Assembly: GCA_009693165.1 (NCBI GenBank) | Contig: SHXX01000004.1 | Location: forward strand, 1-64,000 | DNA from: Chloroflexota bacterium | GTDB lineage: Bacteria > Chloroflexota > UBA11872 > UBA12225 | DNA: 64,000 nt | Direction of reading: 5' to 3' | Shown here: positions 28,112 to 38,991 of the stretch, one piece after another | Layout: each line of letters opens with the position of its first letter | Position numbering within the stretch: position 1 is the stretch's first letter | Position numbers and translations under genes: made by a program | Notes under the pieces: model-generated | Seen by the model: only the letters and a program-made list of their open reading frames with translations | Told to the model about the DNA's origin: nothing | The model's database searches: none

Positions 28112-29506
28112 CTATTCCGAGGGTGTCTCTTCAGCTTCCGAAAGGCCTTGACCGTCCCTGAGTTCGGAACTAGTCAGGGTCGTCGGAACGGGATACCCAC
28201 CTACATAACCTACCAGTTTCTCTATCGCCTTGTGACGCAGGATGCTCGTGCTGATGCGTCGGCGCGAATCGGCACTGTTGAGCTCTTTGCGGACACGTGA
28301 ACCGTCGGTTGGATAACTCGCGACGGTTTCGGTTACTTCCCGGTCGATTTCGCTCGTGTCAACCACAAGGCCTTCCCGTTCGACGATTGAATCAAGCAGG
28401 GTTCGGGCCTTGATCTGTCGCTCGGCCGCCTCATGCAGCTGCGCGTGCCAGCTTTCCTGAGTCTGTCCCGTCAACTGAAGATACCGTTCGACAGTCATGC
28501 GACGTCTGGCAAACGACTCGCGCTCTTCATCTTCGAGATAGTGGGCCTCGAGTTCGATGAGCCGTGCGGGGATCTCGAACGTGGCACCGGCGATTGCTGC
28601 ATCGACAACCTTGTTTTCGGTCCGGCTCCGTGCGTTCCGGATTGACTCAACGGTGAGGCGGGCACGGATATCCGTAAGGAGGTCCTCGAGTGTCTCGAAC
28701 TGGCCCTCACTCACCGACTTCACGAACTCGTCGTCAACGACCGGGAGGGCTTGATGCCGCAACTCGTGGATCGTGACGGTGAACAGTGCCTCACGGGGTG
28801 CGACCTCGGTCTCCCCATCCTCACCAGTTCGAGGCACGGCGGGCCAGATCACGGCAAACTTCCGCGTGTCCCCGACGGCCATGCCATCGACACCGGAGTC
28901 GAAGCCGGGCGGGAAACCGTTCTTGCCAATGATGATTTCGCTGCCCTTGCGCTCGGTGCGACGGTTCTCAGAGGTGGGATCGTTCTCAAGATCCATCACG
29001 ATGTCCGCGATGACCATGTCATCAGCCCCGACGGTTCCATCCTTTGATTCCCACGTTGCGCGGCTCTCGCGCAATTGGGAAATCACCCGTTCCACCGCTT
29101 CGTCGGAGATGTCGATGACCTCAGGTTCGATCTGGACATTCGAGTACTCGCCAAGGGTGACTTCGGGCCGAAGTGCAACGGTTGCAGTGAAGACCAACGG
29201 CTCGCCGGGGTCTGCCTGGACCAGGGAAAGCTTGGGCCTCTCAATGGGAGAAAGTCCGAGTTCTTCAATCGCCTTGTCGTAGCTTTCCGGAATGAGGCGG
29301 TTAACCGCCTCCTCGTTCACGGCAGATTCACCGACTTGACGCCGAACGAGGTTTCGAGGCGCCTTGCCCCGCCGAAAGCCAGGAACGGATGTCCGTCCAG
29401 CAATCCTCGTCAGTGCCTTGTCCACCGCCGTGGTGAAATCTTCCGGAGGCAACTCGACGGTGAGCGTTGCGACTCCGGGTTCGGGCTTCTCAGTCGTGAC
29501 TTTCAC
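28112..29506 (-). CDS. tig: Trigger factor
   Basis: PGFRRGKAPRNLVRRQVGE ribosome-binding motif; FKBP and C-terminal domains. Confidence 0.95.
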   Translation of the reverse strand: MKVTTEKPEPGVATLTVELPPEDFTTAVDKALTRIAGRTSVPGFRRGKAPRNLVRRQVGESAVNEEAVNRLIPESYDKAIEELGLSPIERPKLSLVQADPGEPLVFTATVALRPEVTLGEYSNVQIEPEVIDISDEAVERVISQLRESRATWESKDGTVGADDMVIADIVMDLENDPTSENRRTERKGSEIIIGKNGFPPGFDSGVDGMAVGDTRKFAVIWPAVPRTGEDGETEVAPREALFTVTIHELRHQALPVVDDEFVKSVSEGQFETLEDLLTDIRARLTVESIRNARSRTENKVVDAAIAGATFEIPARLIELEAHYLEDEERESFARRRMTVERYLQLTGQTQESWHAQLHEAAERQIKARTLLDSIVEREGLVVDTSEIDREVTETVASYPTDGSRVRKELNSADSRRRISTSILRHKAIEKLVGYVGGYPVPTTLTSSELRDGQGLSEAEETPSE

Positions 29507-29706
29507 AAGACTCTCTAACCCCGTTCATGCGTCATGGGCACCGAGAAGTCTAGCACAGGGTGCCCTGCCCATCTGGAGGACAGGGCAGTACGACCAGGCG
29601 GGACATGTCGCCGTGGTATGTTGAGTTATTGGCAGCGGGGGTAACATCGGGCGTGACAGTTCGAGTCCTTGCGCTTCTGCCTTGCGAATGAGGAGGGTGG
29701 GCATAC

Positions 29707-30447
29707 ATGGCATTTCTTAAACCGGCCGTGGCCGCGCGCGTGAAACAGCGCTTCGATGAAGAACTCGTCGGCGATGTTCGGCTCTTGACCTTCATTCAGC
29801 CGACGACGGGACTTTTCGTCCCCGGCCGTGCGGAAACCGACAACGGACGCCAGACGGAGGCTTTGCTGCGCGAGGTTGCGGAACTTTCAGACCGTATCCA
29901 TGTCGAGGTTGTGAACCCACGTGAAGACCCGGCTCGTGCATCCTTGCACGGTGTCGAACGCTTTCCGGCGATCGTCGTTCAGTCAGGGGAGACCGAAGGA
30001 GCGACCGGTTCTCAAGCGGCCGAGGAACGTGGGCGCGTCAGGTTTTTCGGACTGCCTTCCGGCTACGAATTCATGACCTTGCTTGACACCGTAGTGAATG
30101 CTTCCCGGCAGGAGACGCGTCTGTCCCCGGCGTCAGTTGGTCTTCTTGACGCGATTATCGAACCGGTCCATCTCCAGGTGTTCGTGACGCCTACCTGACC
30201 TCATTGCCCCGGGGTGGCCAGTTTGGCGCACCAGATCGCAATGGCGAATACCAATGTGCGCGCGGACGTGATCAGTGCGAACGAGTTTCCGTCGTACTCT
30301 GCCCAGTTCGCGGTTCAAGCGGTCCCGAAAACCGTGGTGAACAAGGGTGGTGAAATCCTCGGGGCGAGACCGGAAGGCCGGTTTGTTTCCGAGGTGCTGC
30401 TCTCCCTGGGTATTGAACCCAACACTCCACCAATGGAACCCCAGTAA
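29707..30447 (+). CDS. Candidate selenoprotein: thioredoxin/protein-disulfide-oxidoreductase-like protein with U-P-H-C active site (in-frame TGA at 30196..30198)
   Basis: ORFs 29707..30198 and 30214..30447 share one frame. Reading through the single TGA gives ...LQVFVTPT-U-PHCPGVASLAHQIAMANTNVRADVISANEFPSYSAQFAVQAVPKTVVNKGG..., a thioredoxin fold with the expected VPKTV cis-Pro region. TGA replaces the first Cys of CPHC. Confidence 0.82.
30199..30232 (+). promoter_or_regulatory. Bacterial SECIS-like hairpin immediately 3' of the TGA
   Basis: GGTGGCC-AGTTT-GGCGCACC: 7-bp stem with one bulged G, loop AGUUU carrying G at position 2, 21 nt between TGA and loop. Confidence 0.6.
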
Positions 30448-30536
30448 GGCCGCACCCTGCGCAAACGAGGGTCTCGTTGCTCACCTGTCAGTGCACTGGG
30501 CGGAGATGGCGATACGCCGTCTCCGCCCAGGCCGTA

Positions 30537-32120
30537 TCACTCGCTTGCTAATCGTGTAAGGCCAAACTCGAGCGAGTCTGCCAATGCAAACCAGCTGGCC
30601 TCAATGATGTTGGTTGACGAACCTACCGTTGTCCAGGTCGCTCCGTCGTCAGCGGAATCGATGGTGACGCGGGTCTGGGCGGCGGTTCCAGATCCTTCGT
30701 CGATCACACGGACCTTGTAATCAGTGAGACGGATCGACTCCACATGGGGATAGCGACCGACAAGTGCCTTCCGCATCGCTTGGTCAAGTGCGTTGACGGG
30801 GCCGTTACCCTCTCCGGCGGTATGTATCACCACACCGTCAATCCGGAGTTTCACCATTGCCTCCGCGAGCATGTCGCGCCCATCCCGGGACTCGACCATC
30901 GCGAGGAAGTCGACGAGCTCGAAAGGGGCGCGGTAATCGTCGTGGGTGCGCCGTGCCATTAGTTCGAATGATGCTTCCGCCCCCTCGAACTGAAACCCCT
31001 TCCGCTCGAGTTCCTTGACTTGGGCGACAACCTTCCTTGCGCGGTCGGGTGAGGAGATGTCCACGCCAAGTGCCTCGGCCCGCGTAACCACCGCGGCCTT
31101 CCCGGAAAGTTCGGATATCAGGATCCGGCTTACGTTGCCTACGGCATCTGGCGCAATGTGCTGGTAACTCATGGGGTCCTTGCGCATTGCATCCGCGTGA
31201 TAGCCAGCCTTGTGCGCAAATGCACTTGCGCCGACGAAGGCCGCGTGGGGATCCGGGTTCAGATTGCACACCGCAGCTACGAACCGCGCCGTTTCGGTCA
31301 GGCTCGCAAGTTGCTCATCGGTAATGCAATCGATCCCAAGTTTCAGCTTGAGCGTAGGAATGATCGCGCACAGGTTGGCGTTGCCACACCTCTCGCCGTA
31401 CCCATTGATTGTGCCCTGCACATGCGTAGCGCCGACGCCAAAGGCGGCAATTGCTCCGGCGACGGCGAGTTCACAGTCGTTATGGGTGTGAATCCCGATC
31501 GCTATTTCGGGTCCGAATGAACCCCGAACCTGCCTTACAATCCGCTCGATATCAGCCGGTAAGGTTCCGCCATTGGTGTCGCAAAGCACAAGCGCCTCGG
31601 CTCCGGCCGAAGCTGCAGCCTCAAGGCACGCGATTGCGTATGGTTCATCGTGCTTCCATCCGTCGAAGAAGTGTTCGGCGTCATAGAACACCCGTTTCCC
31701 TTTCTCGCGCAGGAAACCCACCGAGTCCCTGATCATCGCCAGGTTCTCATCAAGGGACACCCCGAGGACATCGCGGACTTGCACGGCATTGTTCTTGCAG
31801 ACGATGGTCACGACCGAAGTGCCTGCATCCGCGAGGACGCGAAGATTTGGATCGTCCTCAGCCCGGTTGCCCTTGTAGCGGCTCGACCCGAACGCAACAA
31901 TGGTTGCGTGCTTCCAGGTCATTTCCCTTGCACGGACGAAGAACTCCTTGTCGCGTGGGTTAGACCCAGGGTATCCGCCTTCGATGTAGGCAACACCAAG
32001 GCGGTCGAGGCGCTGGGCAATCTTTAGCTTGTCGTCGAGCGAAAGGTTCAGGCCCTCGCGTTGGACACCGTCACGCAGTGTCGTGTCATAGAGATCGATC
32101 AGCCGGCGTGGTTCGGACAT
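30537..32120 (-). CDS. cimA: Citramalate synthase (CimA-type, isopropylmalate synthase family)
   Basis: LIDLYDTTLRDGVQREGLNLSLDDKLKIAQRLDRLGVAYIEGGYPGSNPRDKEFF; C-terminal LeuA-dimer/allosteric domain. Confidence 0.92.
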   Translation of the reverse strand: MSEPRRLIDLYDTTLRDGVQREGLNLSLDDKLKIAQRLDRLGVAYIEGGYPGSNPRDKEFFVRAREMTWKHATIVAFGSSRYKGNRAEDDPNLRVLADAGTSVVTIVCKNNAVQVRDVLGVSLDENLAMIRDSVGFLREKGKRVFYDAEHFFDGWKHDEPYAIACLEAAASAGAEALVLCDTNGGTLPADIERIVRQVRGSFGPEIAIGIHTHNDCELAVAGAIAAFGVGATHVQGTINGYGERCGNANLCAIIPTLKLKLGIDCITDEQLASLTETARFVAAVCNLNPDPHAAFVGASAFAHKAGYHADAMRKDPMSYQHIAPDAVGNVSRILISELSGKAAVVTRAEALGVDISSPDRARKVVAQVKELERKGFQFEGAEASFELMARRTHDDYRAPFELVDFLAMVESRDGRDMLAEAMVKLRIDGVVIHTAGEGNGPVNALDQAMRKALVGRYPHVESIRLTDYKVRVIDEGSGTAAQTRVTIDSADDGATWTTVGSSTNIIEASWFALADSLEFGLTRLASE

Positions 32121-32300
32121 GTTGAGCCCTCGATGCTTCGGGTTTGCACCCGTCCTGATCCGGGCCATTCCCGACGAGGCGGCGAATTCGGTCCCGGACG
32201 TCTACGTCAATAGCGTTCGCACGCCAGATCCCGTCGACAAGGGTGTCCACGGTGCGAAGTGCAGATTGCCGACGCGTGGCGGGAACGGGTTTTTCGCTGC

Positions 32301-33479
32301 CTACGCCACGGTCGGCGCAGTAATTCGTGCCTTCTGTGTTGATGACGCCGCCCGGGCTATCTCGGCCGCAATCAACTCGCCCATCCGGTCGGTAACAACA
32401 ATCTCGGTGCCGGGACCCGCAATGTCTGATGTTCGGAACCCAGCTTCAAGGATAGTTTCAACGGCGTGCTCGATTGCGTCGGCCACCGCTGGCAATGCAA
32501 GGGAATACCGAAGCATGAGGGCCGCCGACAGGATTGCTGCGATCGGATTGGCCCGCCCGGTGCCAACAACCTCAGGTGTGTACAGCGCTGTTCCGTGGAT
32601 TGGTTCGTACAGGCCTTGAACTCCACCCAAGGAATTCCTTTGGGATCCAAGCGAAGCGGAGGGAAGCATGCCCATCGAACCTGCGAGGACCGACGCCTCA
32701 TCGGTGAGGATGTCACCAAACATGTTCTCAGTTACCACGACATCGAATGACGCGGGCCTCCGAATGAGGTACATTGCAGCGGAATCCACAAGGATGTGCT
32801 CAAGGGTGACATCCGGATAATCGACCGCGACCCGGTTCGCGATTTCCCGCCAAAACCGACCAGTGGTAAGGACATTCGCCTTGTCCACCGACGTCACTTT
32901 CTTGCGACGGAGCCGTGCCAGGTCAAAACTCGTACGAAGTACCCTCTCGATTTCCTGCTCGCTATACGCAAGCGTATCGACCGCGCGCCACCCCGTCGGG
33001 CTTTGCCACCGGCGGCTTGGCTTCCCGAAGTAGAGCCCGCCGGTCAACTCGCGTACGACGATCATGTCGGTTCCGCGGACGATGTCTTCCTTGAGAACCG
33101 AGTGACTGAGAAGCGAAGGGGAAAGCTTGACCGGCCGGAGGTTTGCGTACAGGTCAAGCGCCTTGCGCAGGCCTAGGATCCCTTGCTCAGGTCTGACCTT
33201 GGCAAGGGGGTTATCCCACTTTGGGCCCCCAACAGCGCCGAAATACACCGCATCGGCACGGGACGCGAGGTGCAGTGTCGCATCGGGAAGTGCCGATCCA
33301 GTCGCATCGATGGCCGCACCGCCGATCAGCGCGTGATCTGCCGAGAAATTCCATCCGTACGCCTCGGCTGCCGTTTGAAGCACACGGAGACCGACTTCAA
33401 CCACTTCAGTGCCGATGCCATCTCCGGCGAGGACCGCAATGTGTGGCACGTGGCCGGAGGCCGAGGTTGGTGCACCCAT
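32301..33479 (-). CDS. leuB: 3-isopropylmalate dehydrogenase
   Basis: MGAPTSASGHVPHIAVLAGDGIGTEVVEVG; GAVGGPKWD; ENMFGDILTDEASVLAGSMGMLPSASLG. Confidence 0.95.
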   Translation of the reverse strand: MGAPTSASGHVPHIAVLAGDGIGTEVVEVGLRVLQTAAEAYGWNFSADHALIGGAAIDATGSALPDATLHLASRADAVYFGAVGGPKWDNPLAKVRPEQGILGLRKALDLYANLRPVKLSPSLLSHSVLKEDIVRGTDMIVVRELTGGLYFGKPSRRWQSPTGWRAVDTLAYSEQEIERVLRTSFDLARLRRKKVTSVDKANVLTTGRFWREIANRVAVDYPDVTLEHILVDSAAMYLIRRPASFDVVVTENMFGDILTDEASVLAGSMGMLPSASLGSQRNSLGGVQGLYEPIHGTALYTPEVVGTGRANPIAAILSAALMLRYSLALPAVADAIEHAVETILEAGFRTSDIAGPGTEIVVTDRMGELIAAEIARAASSTQKARITAPTVA

Positions 33480-33517
33480 GGTCAATGAACTCCTCGCCGA
33501 AGGGAAGATGGTCCGTG

Positions 33518-34135
33518 TCAGGCCAGGACAGGTGTCGTGGGAAGATTGGCATCGCGGCTGCGCTCGAACCGGGTGATGTCGGGCTCGTGTTGCATCGTCA
33601 AACCAATGTCGTCGAGTCCCCTGATCAGGCAATCCTTGCGAAAGGAATCGACACCGAACGAGGCAATCACGCCTTCCTGATCTGAAACAAGCTGGTTTTC
33701 AAGGTCAATTGTCAAAGCGTATCCCGGACGTTCCTTCGCACGAGCTAGCAATTCTTCAATCACGGGTTCCGGAAGCACAACCGGCAACATCCCGTTCTTG
33801 AAACAATTGTTGAAGAAGATGTCAGCAAAGCTTGGGGCGAGCACTGCCCGGATGCCCATGTCCTCTAGTGCCCAGGGAGCATGTTCCCGGGACGAGCCAC
33901 AGCCGAAATTCCGCCCCGCAACGAGGATGGAGGCACCCTGATATTCCGGTTGGTTGAGTTCAAAGTCCGGGTTAAGGGACCCGTCATCCTTGTACCGCCA
34001 ATCGAAAAAACAGAACGGACCGAAGCCGGTGCGTTCAATGCGCTTCAGGAACTGCTTGGGAATGATCTGGTCAGTATCGACGTTCACCCGGTCGAGTGGC
34101 GCCGCCACTCCGGACAATGTGGTGAAAGGCTGCAT
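33518..34135 (-). CDS. leuD: 3-isopropylmalate dehydratase small subunit
   Basis: [42 protein letters not shown]. Confidence 0.95.
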   Translation of the reverse strand: MQPFTTLSGVAAPLDRVNVDTDQIIPKQFLKRIERTGFGPFCFFDWRYKDDGSLNPDFELNQPEYQGASILVAGRNFGCGSSREHAPWALEDMGIRAVLAPSFADIFFNNCFKNGMLPVVLPEPVIEELLARAKERPGYALTIDLENQLVSDQEGVIASFGVDSFRKDCLIRGLDDIGLTMQHEPDITRFERSRDANLPTTPVLA

Positions 34136-34172
34136 GAGCACGTTTTCCTTGTGTTCCCGGCGAAGCGTTTGG

Positions 34173-35588
34173 TCAGGCGGTTGGCGCCCAAGTGCGGATG
34201 TCGACAAAGTGCCCGGCAATGGCCGCCGCGGCGGCCATTTGCGGGCTTACCAGATGGGTGCGGCCACCCTTGCCCTGTCGTCCTTCGAAGTTCCGGTTAC
34301 TTGTTGACGCGCACCGCTCACCCGGCTTCAGGATGTCAGGGTTCATCCCCAGACACATGCTGCATCCGGCTGTACGCCAATCGAACCCGGCGGCGATGAA
34401 GATTTCGTGGAGGCCTTCCGCTTCCGCCTGAACCTTCACTTGCATGGAACCGGGCACGACCATCGCGTAGACGCGTGGATTGACTTTCCTGCCTCGGATC
34501 ACTTGAGCTGCGGCTCGGAGGTCCTCGATGCGTCCGTTGGTGCAGGACCCAAGGAAAACCCGATCGATCGGAATGTCCGCAATAAGCGTTCCGGGTGTCA
34601 ATCCCATGTACTCAAGCGCCCGTTCGGTTGCCCGCCGCTCACCTTCGTCATGGGCGGAACTGGGGTCGGGCACGCGGCCGGAGATTGGCGCAACCATTCC
34701 CGGGTTCGTGCCCCACGTCACGAACGGGGTGAGGTCAGGGCCGTTGAAGACCTCGACACGGTCGTACGTCGCACCTTCGTCGGTAGGGAGGCGTCGCCAC
34801 TCGCCAACCGCCCGCTCGAAATCCTTGCCAGTCGGCGCATGTGGCCGTCCTGCGACGTAGTCAAACGTCTTCTGATCGGGTGCGATCATCCCGGCGCGCG
34901 CACCGGCTTCAATCGACATGTTACAAACCGTCATCCGGCCTTCCATTGAGAGGTCTCGGATTGCCTGACCGGTGTACTCAATGACGTACCCGGTCCCACC
35001 CGCGGTGCCGATCCGCCCGATCACCCCGAGGATGATGTCCTTCGCTGTCACGCCCGCAGGCAGGTGACCGTCAATGCGCACTTCCATCGTTCTGGGCCGC
35101 GCCTGCTGAAGGGTTTGCGTCGCCAGTACGTGCTCGACTTCAGACGTGCCGATCCCAAAGGCAAGGGCGCCAAACGCGCCGTGGGTTGACGTATGGCTGT
35201 CCCCGCACACGATAGTCATTCCGGGTTGGGTGAGGCCAAGTTCCGGCCCGATGACGTGGACGATGCCTTGCTTGTCAGAATCCAGGTCGTAAAGTGGCAC
35301 ACTGAACTCTTTGCAGTTCGACGCAAGAGCGTCCATCTGCTTTTTGGAGATCTCATCGGTTACCGGCAGATTTCGCGCCCATGTGGGAACGTTGTGATCC
35401 ATCGTTGCAACCGTGAGATCGGGTCGGCGGACCTTGCGTCCGGTCAACCTGAGCCCTTCGAATGCCTGCGGTGAGGTGACCTCGTGAACGAGGTGGAGGT
35501 CAATGTACAGAAGCGCAGGTTCGCCCGCAGCCTCCCGGACCAGGTGTGCCTCCCAGATTTTCTCGAACAGGGTCTTGGGGTCCGTCAT
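34173..35588 (-). CDS. leuC: 3-isopropylmalate dehydratase large subunit
   Basis: [63 protein letters not shown]. Confidence 0.96.
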   Translation of the reverse strand: MTDPKTLFEKIWEAHLVREAAGEPALLYIDLHLVHEVTSPQAFEGLRLTGRKVRRPDLTVATMDHNVPTWARNLPVTDEISKKQMDALASNCKEFSVPLYDLDSDKQGIVHVIGPELGLTQPGMTIVCGDSHTSTHGAFGALAFGIGTSEVEHVLATQTLQQARPRTMEVRIDGHLPAGVTAKDIILGVIGRIGTAGGTGYVIEYTGQAIRDLSMEGRMTVCNMSIEAGARAGMIAPDQKTFDYVAGRPHAPTGKDFERAVGEWRRLPTDEGATYDRVEVFNGPDLTPFVTWGTNPGMVAPISGRVPDPSSAHDEGERRATERALEYMGLTPGTLIADIPIDRVFLGSCTNGRIEDLRAAAQVIRGRKVNPRVYAMVVPGSMQVKVQAEAEGLHEIFIAAGFDWRTAGCSMCLGMNPDILKPGERCASTSNRNFEGRQGKGGRTHLVSPQMAAAAAIAGHFVDIRTWAPTA

Positions 35589-35626
35589 GATGGTCGCATC
35601 TTCTCGTTCGTCAATACGGGCACTGA

Positions 35627-37225
35627 TCATGCGTGAGCCGGAGCTGCCTCTGGTTCATTCATGGTGATGGGAGTGGAAGGTGAGGCGCGCCGTCCACGGC
35701 CAGCTGCCCGGTCATGTTGCGCCGCAACCACCTTGTTTATTGCGTTCACGTAAGCCCGGGCAGATGCGACGATGATATCGGTGCTTGCCCCACGACCGAC
35801 AAACGTGCCTTCATCGGGAGACTCAATCTTGATTGACACCTCACCGACGGCGTCAGTCCCTGCCGTTGCCGAGTGCACGGTGAACTCCACCAGCTTTACC
35901 GGCAAGTTGACCAGTCGTTCGATTGCATTGCACGTGGCTTCGACCGGGCCGCTTCCGGTGGCTGCATCCTGCACGAGCTCTCCGCCGGGAAGCATGAGGC
36001 AGATGGTGGCCGTCGGGATTGACGGTTCGCCGCAACTTACCTGGACACGCTCGAGCCGGTACGTTTCCGGCGCCACCAGGACCTGATCTGCAACGACGGC
36101 TTCAACGTCGCCATCGGTCACGTCCTTCTTCTTGTCGGCGATTTCCTTGAACGCCTTGAAGGCGCGCATGAACTCATCGTCACTCAAGGTGTAACCGAGG
36201 GCTTTCAGTCGGTCGCGGAACGCGTTGCGCCCCGAATGCTTGGATATCACGATCCGAGAATCTGTCCGCCCGATGCTGTCGGGGGTCATGATCTCGTAGG
36301 TGATGCGATCCTTGAGCATGCCATCTTGATGCAGGCCTGATGCGTGCGCGAATGCGTTGCCGCCGACGACCGACTTATTGAGCTGCACTGGGAAGCCCAT
36401 GTATGAGGCAACCATGCGGCTCGTACGCCAGATCTGTTCGGTCTTCACGCCCGTCTCGCAGTCGAAGAAGTCGGCGCGGGTCTTCAATCCCATAACGATT
36501 TCCTCGAGCGCCGCGTTTCCCGCGCGCTCGCCGACACCGTTGATCGTGCATTCGACCCACTCGACACCCTCCTTGACGGCGGCGAGTGACAAGGCAGTTG
36601 CCAGTCCGAGGTCGTTGTGGCAGTGAACAGACACGGCGGCGTTGCCGATGTTCGGTACTCGGTTCATCACATAGCGAACGAGGTCAGCGAACTCGGCAGG
36701 TTGCATGTAGCCAACACTGTCCGGGATGTTGATCACTGTTGCGCCGGCAGCGATTGTCGCTTCGAATACGCGGCAAAGGTAGTCGCGGTCGGACCGGGCG
36801 GCATCCATGGCCGAAAACTCGACTTCTGGCAGGAACGAGCGCCCAAGTTTGACCGCTGCGACTGCCATCTCAAGGGCTTGTTCCCGCGAAATTCTCAGTT
36901 GGTAATTCAGGTGAATATCGCTTGTGGACAGCACGGTGTGAAGGCGCGGTGCGACAGCCTTCATGAGCGCACGCGCAGTTGTCTCAATGTTCGGGAGTTT
37001 TGCATCCGACAGCGCCGCGACTTGGCAGTCGCGCACAAGCTCACACACTGTTTCGACAGCACGGAAGTCGCCGGGCGATGTGGCCGGGAACCCGGCCTCG
37101 ATGCAGTCGACACCAAGGCGTTCTAGCTGTCGGGCAATCTCGATCTTCTCGTCGAAGGTAAGTGCGCCGCCAGCGGCTTGTTCCCCGTCGCGGAGGGTGG
37201 TGTCGAAGATCCGAATGCGGCGCAT
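35627..37225 (-). CDS. leuA: 2-isopropylmalate synthase
   Basis: [65 protein letters not shown]. Confidence 0.96.
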   Translation of the reverse strand: MRRIRIFDTTLRDGEQAAGGALTFDEKIEIARQLERLGVDCIEAGFPATSPGDFRAVETVCELVRDCQVAALSDAKLPNIETTARALMKAVAPRLHTVLSTSDIHLNYQLRISREQALEMAVAAVKLGRSFLPEVEFSAMDAARSDRDYLCRVFEATIAAGATVINIPDSVGYMQPAEFADLVRYVMNRVPNIGNAAVSVHCHNDLGLATALSLAAVKEGVEWVECTINGVGERAGNAALEEIVMGLKTRADFFDCETGVKTEQIWRTSRMVASYMGFPVQLNKSVVGGNAFAHASGLHQDGMLKDRITYEIMTPDSIGRTDSRIVISKHSGRNAFRDRLKALGYTLSDDEFMRAFKAFKEIADKKKDVTDGDVEAVVADQVLVAPETYRLERVQVSCGEPSIPTATICLMLPGGELVQDAATGSGPVEATCNAIERLVNLPVKLVEFTVHSATAGTDAVGEVSIKIESPDEGTFVGRGASTDIIVASARAYVNAINKVVAAQHDRAAGRGRRASPSTPITMNEPEAAPAHA

Positions 37226-37330
37226 GATGTCGCTCCCTGGAGAATTTCCCGACCACTTCGCCAAGCGGTGATTGCGATAGCCGATTTGGATCGCTGACGT
37301 CCGCTCGGTGATGGTTCTCGCGTGTTAGTG

Positions 37331-38326
37331 CTACTTCGAGTTCAACCAGCTCATCTTGGAGCGGAGTTCGCGACCGACCGTCTCGATCGGATGCTCTGCC
37401 TCGTGCCGCCGCGTGGCAAGGAATGACGGACGCCCGGCCTGGTTTTCAAGGATCCAGTTGCGGGCAAAGGTCCCATCCTGAATTTCCTCGAGGATCTTCT
37501 TCATCTCCGCACGCACTGCCGGGGTGACGATGCGGGGACCTGTGACGTAATCGCCGTACTCAGCCGTATCAGACACGGAATAGCGCATGTACGTCAGGCC
37601 GCCTTGGTAGAAAAGGTCAACGATCAGCTTCAACTCGTGCATCGTCTCGAAATACGCCAGTTCGGGCTGATAGCCGGCCTCGACCAGCGTTTCGAACGAT
37701 GCCTTTACCAATGCGCTGACACCACCGCACAACACGGTCTGCTCACCAAAGAGGTCGGTCTCGGTTTCCTCAAGGAATGTGGTCTCCAGCACTCCGGCTC
37801 GCGTCCCGCCAATTCCCTTCGCGTATGCGAGGGCGTTTTCACGGGCATGCCCGGACGCATCCTGATGGACGGCAAAGAGACATGGAACCCCGGAACCCTC
37901 GACGAAGACCTCACGGACACGGTGACCCGGGCTCTTGGGTGCCACCATGATCACGTCGACGTCTTTCGGGGCAACGATCTGGTTGAAATGGACGTTGAAC
38001 CCATGCGCAAACATCAGGGTCTGCCCTGCACGAAGATGCGGCTGGACCTCGTGGAGGTAGACATCCCGCTGGATCTGATCCGGCACGGTGAACATGATGA
38101 AGTCGGACGAGGTCGTTGCCTCAGCAACCGACTTCACCACCAGGCCAGCGGCGGATGCCTTGGCCCGCGACGGAGAACCCTCGTACAGGCCGACGATGAC
38201 CGCAACGCCGCTCTCGTGGAGGTTGAGTGCGTGGGCGTGGCCCTGGCTGCCGAAGCCGAGAACCGCAACGGTCTTGCCCCTAAGTCGGCCGAGGTCGGCA
38301 TCGGCGTCGTAGTACATGGTTGCCAT
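37331..38326 (-). CDS. ilvC: Ketol-acid reductoisomerase
   Basis: [37 protein letters not shown]. Confidence 0.96.
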   Translation of the reverse strand: MATMYYDADADLGRLRGKTVAVLGFGSQGHAHALNLHESGVAVIVGLYEGSPSRAKASAAGLVVKSVAEATTSSDFIMFTVPDQIQRDVYLHEVQPHLRAGQTLMFAHGFNVHFNQIVAPKDVDVIMVAPKSPGHRVREVFVEGSGVPCLFAVHQDASGHARENALAYAKGIGGTRAGVLETTFLEETETDLFGEQTVLCGGVSALVKASFETLVEAGYQPELAYFETMHELKLIVDLFYQGGLTYMRYSVSDTAEYGDYVTGPRIVTPAVRAEMKKILEEIQDGTFARNWILENQAGRPSFLATRRHEAEHPIETVGRELRSKMSWLNSK

Positions 38327-38421
38327 TGGTATGTCCTTCCTCTTCCAGGGACTTTCCGGAAGTCCTGTGTGTTCCGGGGACCAAAGTGTGCCCGTTGGCG
38401 AATTGCTTCGGGGCCAACAGG

Positions 38422-38949
38422 CTACCCGGCGGCTTCTAGCATTCGTGCTTCTGAACCGCGTGCGGTGATTTGCGCACCGCGAACCATGCTGATCATGCCG
38501 GTCCGTACCATCTCCTTGATCCCGTACGGTCGCAACATGCCCAGAAGACTGTCTATCTTGTCGTCAGTCCCAGTCACCTCGACGATCACGGCGTCAGTTG
38601 CGACATCAACCACCCGGCCGCGGAAGACGTCCGCAAGGTTGCTGATTTCCAGACGGTTGGATGCTGACGCGCAGTGGACCTTGATCAGGGCAAGCTCACG
38701 GTCAACCGTACGGTCCTCCGAAACATCACTGACGCGGATCACATCGATCAATTTGTAAAGCTGCTTGATCACCTGTTCCACCTGTGTCGTTGCACCGTCG
38801 ACGACGATGGTCATCCGACTGATCTTGTCTGTCTCGGTATGACCAACGGTCAGGCTCTCGATGTTGAACCCACGTCGGGAAAACAGGTTTGCCACCCGTT
38901 GCAAGACTCCAGGTTGGTTCTCGACGAGTGCGACGAGCGTGTGCTTCAT
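38422..38949 (-). CDS. ilvN: Acetolactate synthase small subunit
   Basis: [42 protein letters not shown] domain. Confidence 0.95.
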   Translation of the reverse strand: MKHTLVALVENQPGVLQRVANLFSRRGFNIESLTVGHTETDKISRMTIVVDGATTQVEQVIKQLYKLIDVIRVSDVSEDRTVDRELALIKVHCASASNRLEISNLADVFRGRVVDVATDAVIVEVTGTDDKIDSLLGMLRPYGIKEMVRTGMISMVRGAQITARGSEARMLEAAG

Positions 38950-38991
38950 GGCATTCGTTCCGTTCTTCTCGATCTCGGCTCTCGTACGCGG

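Noticed and set aside
29562-29591. TGCCCTG...CAGGGCA inverted repeat between tig and the selenoprotein candidate
   Set aside because: Long loop and no U-tract; insufficient to call a terminator or regulatory element.
30214-30447. Separate small thioredoxin-like gene starting MASLAHQ
   Set aside because: The GTG 'start' is inside the thioredoxin motif and in the same frame as 29707..30198; it lacks the active-site region on its own. Better explained as the continuation after a Sec TGA.
37604-38758. 384-aa plus-strand ORF
   Set aside because: Antisense to ilvC/ilvN, which are unambiguous; typical high-GC shadow ORF.
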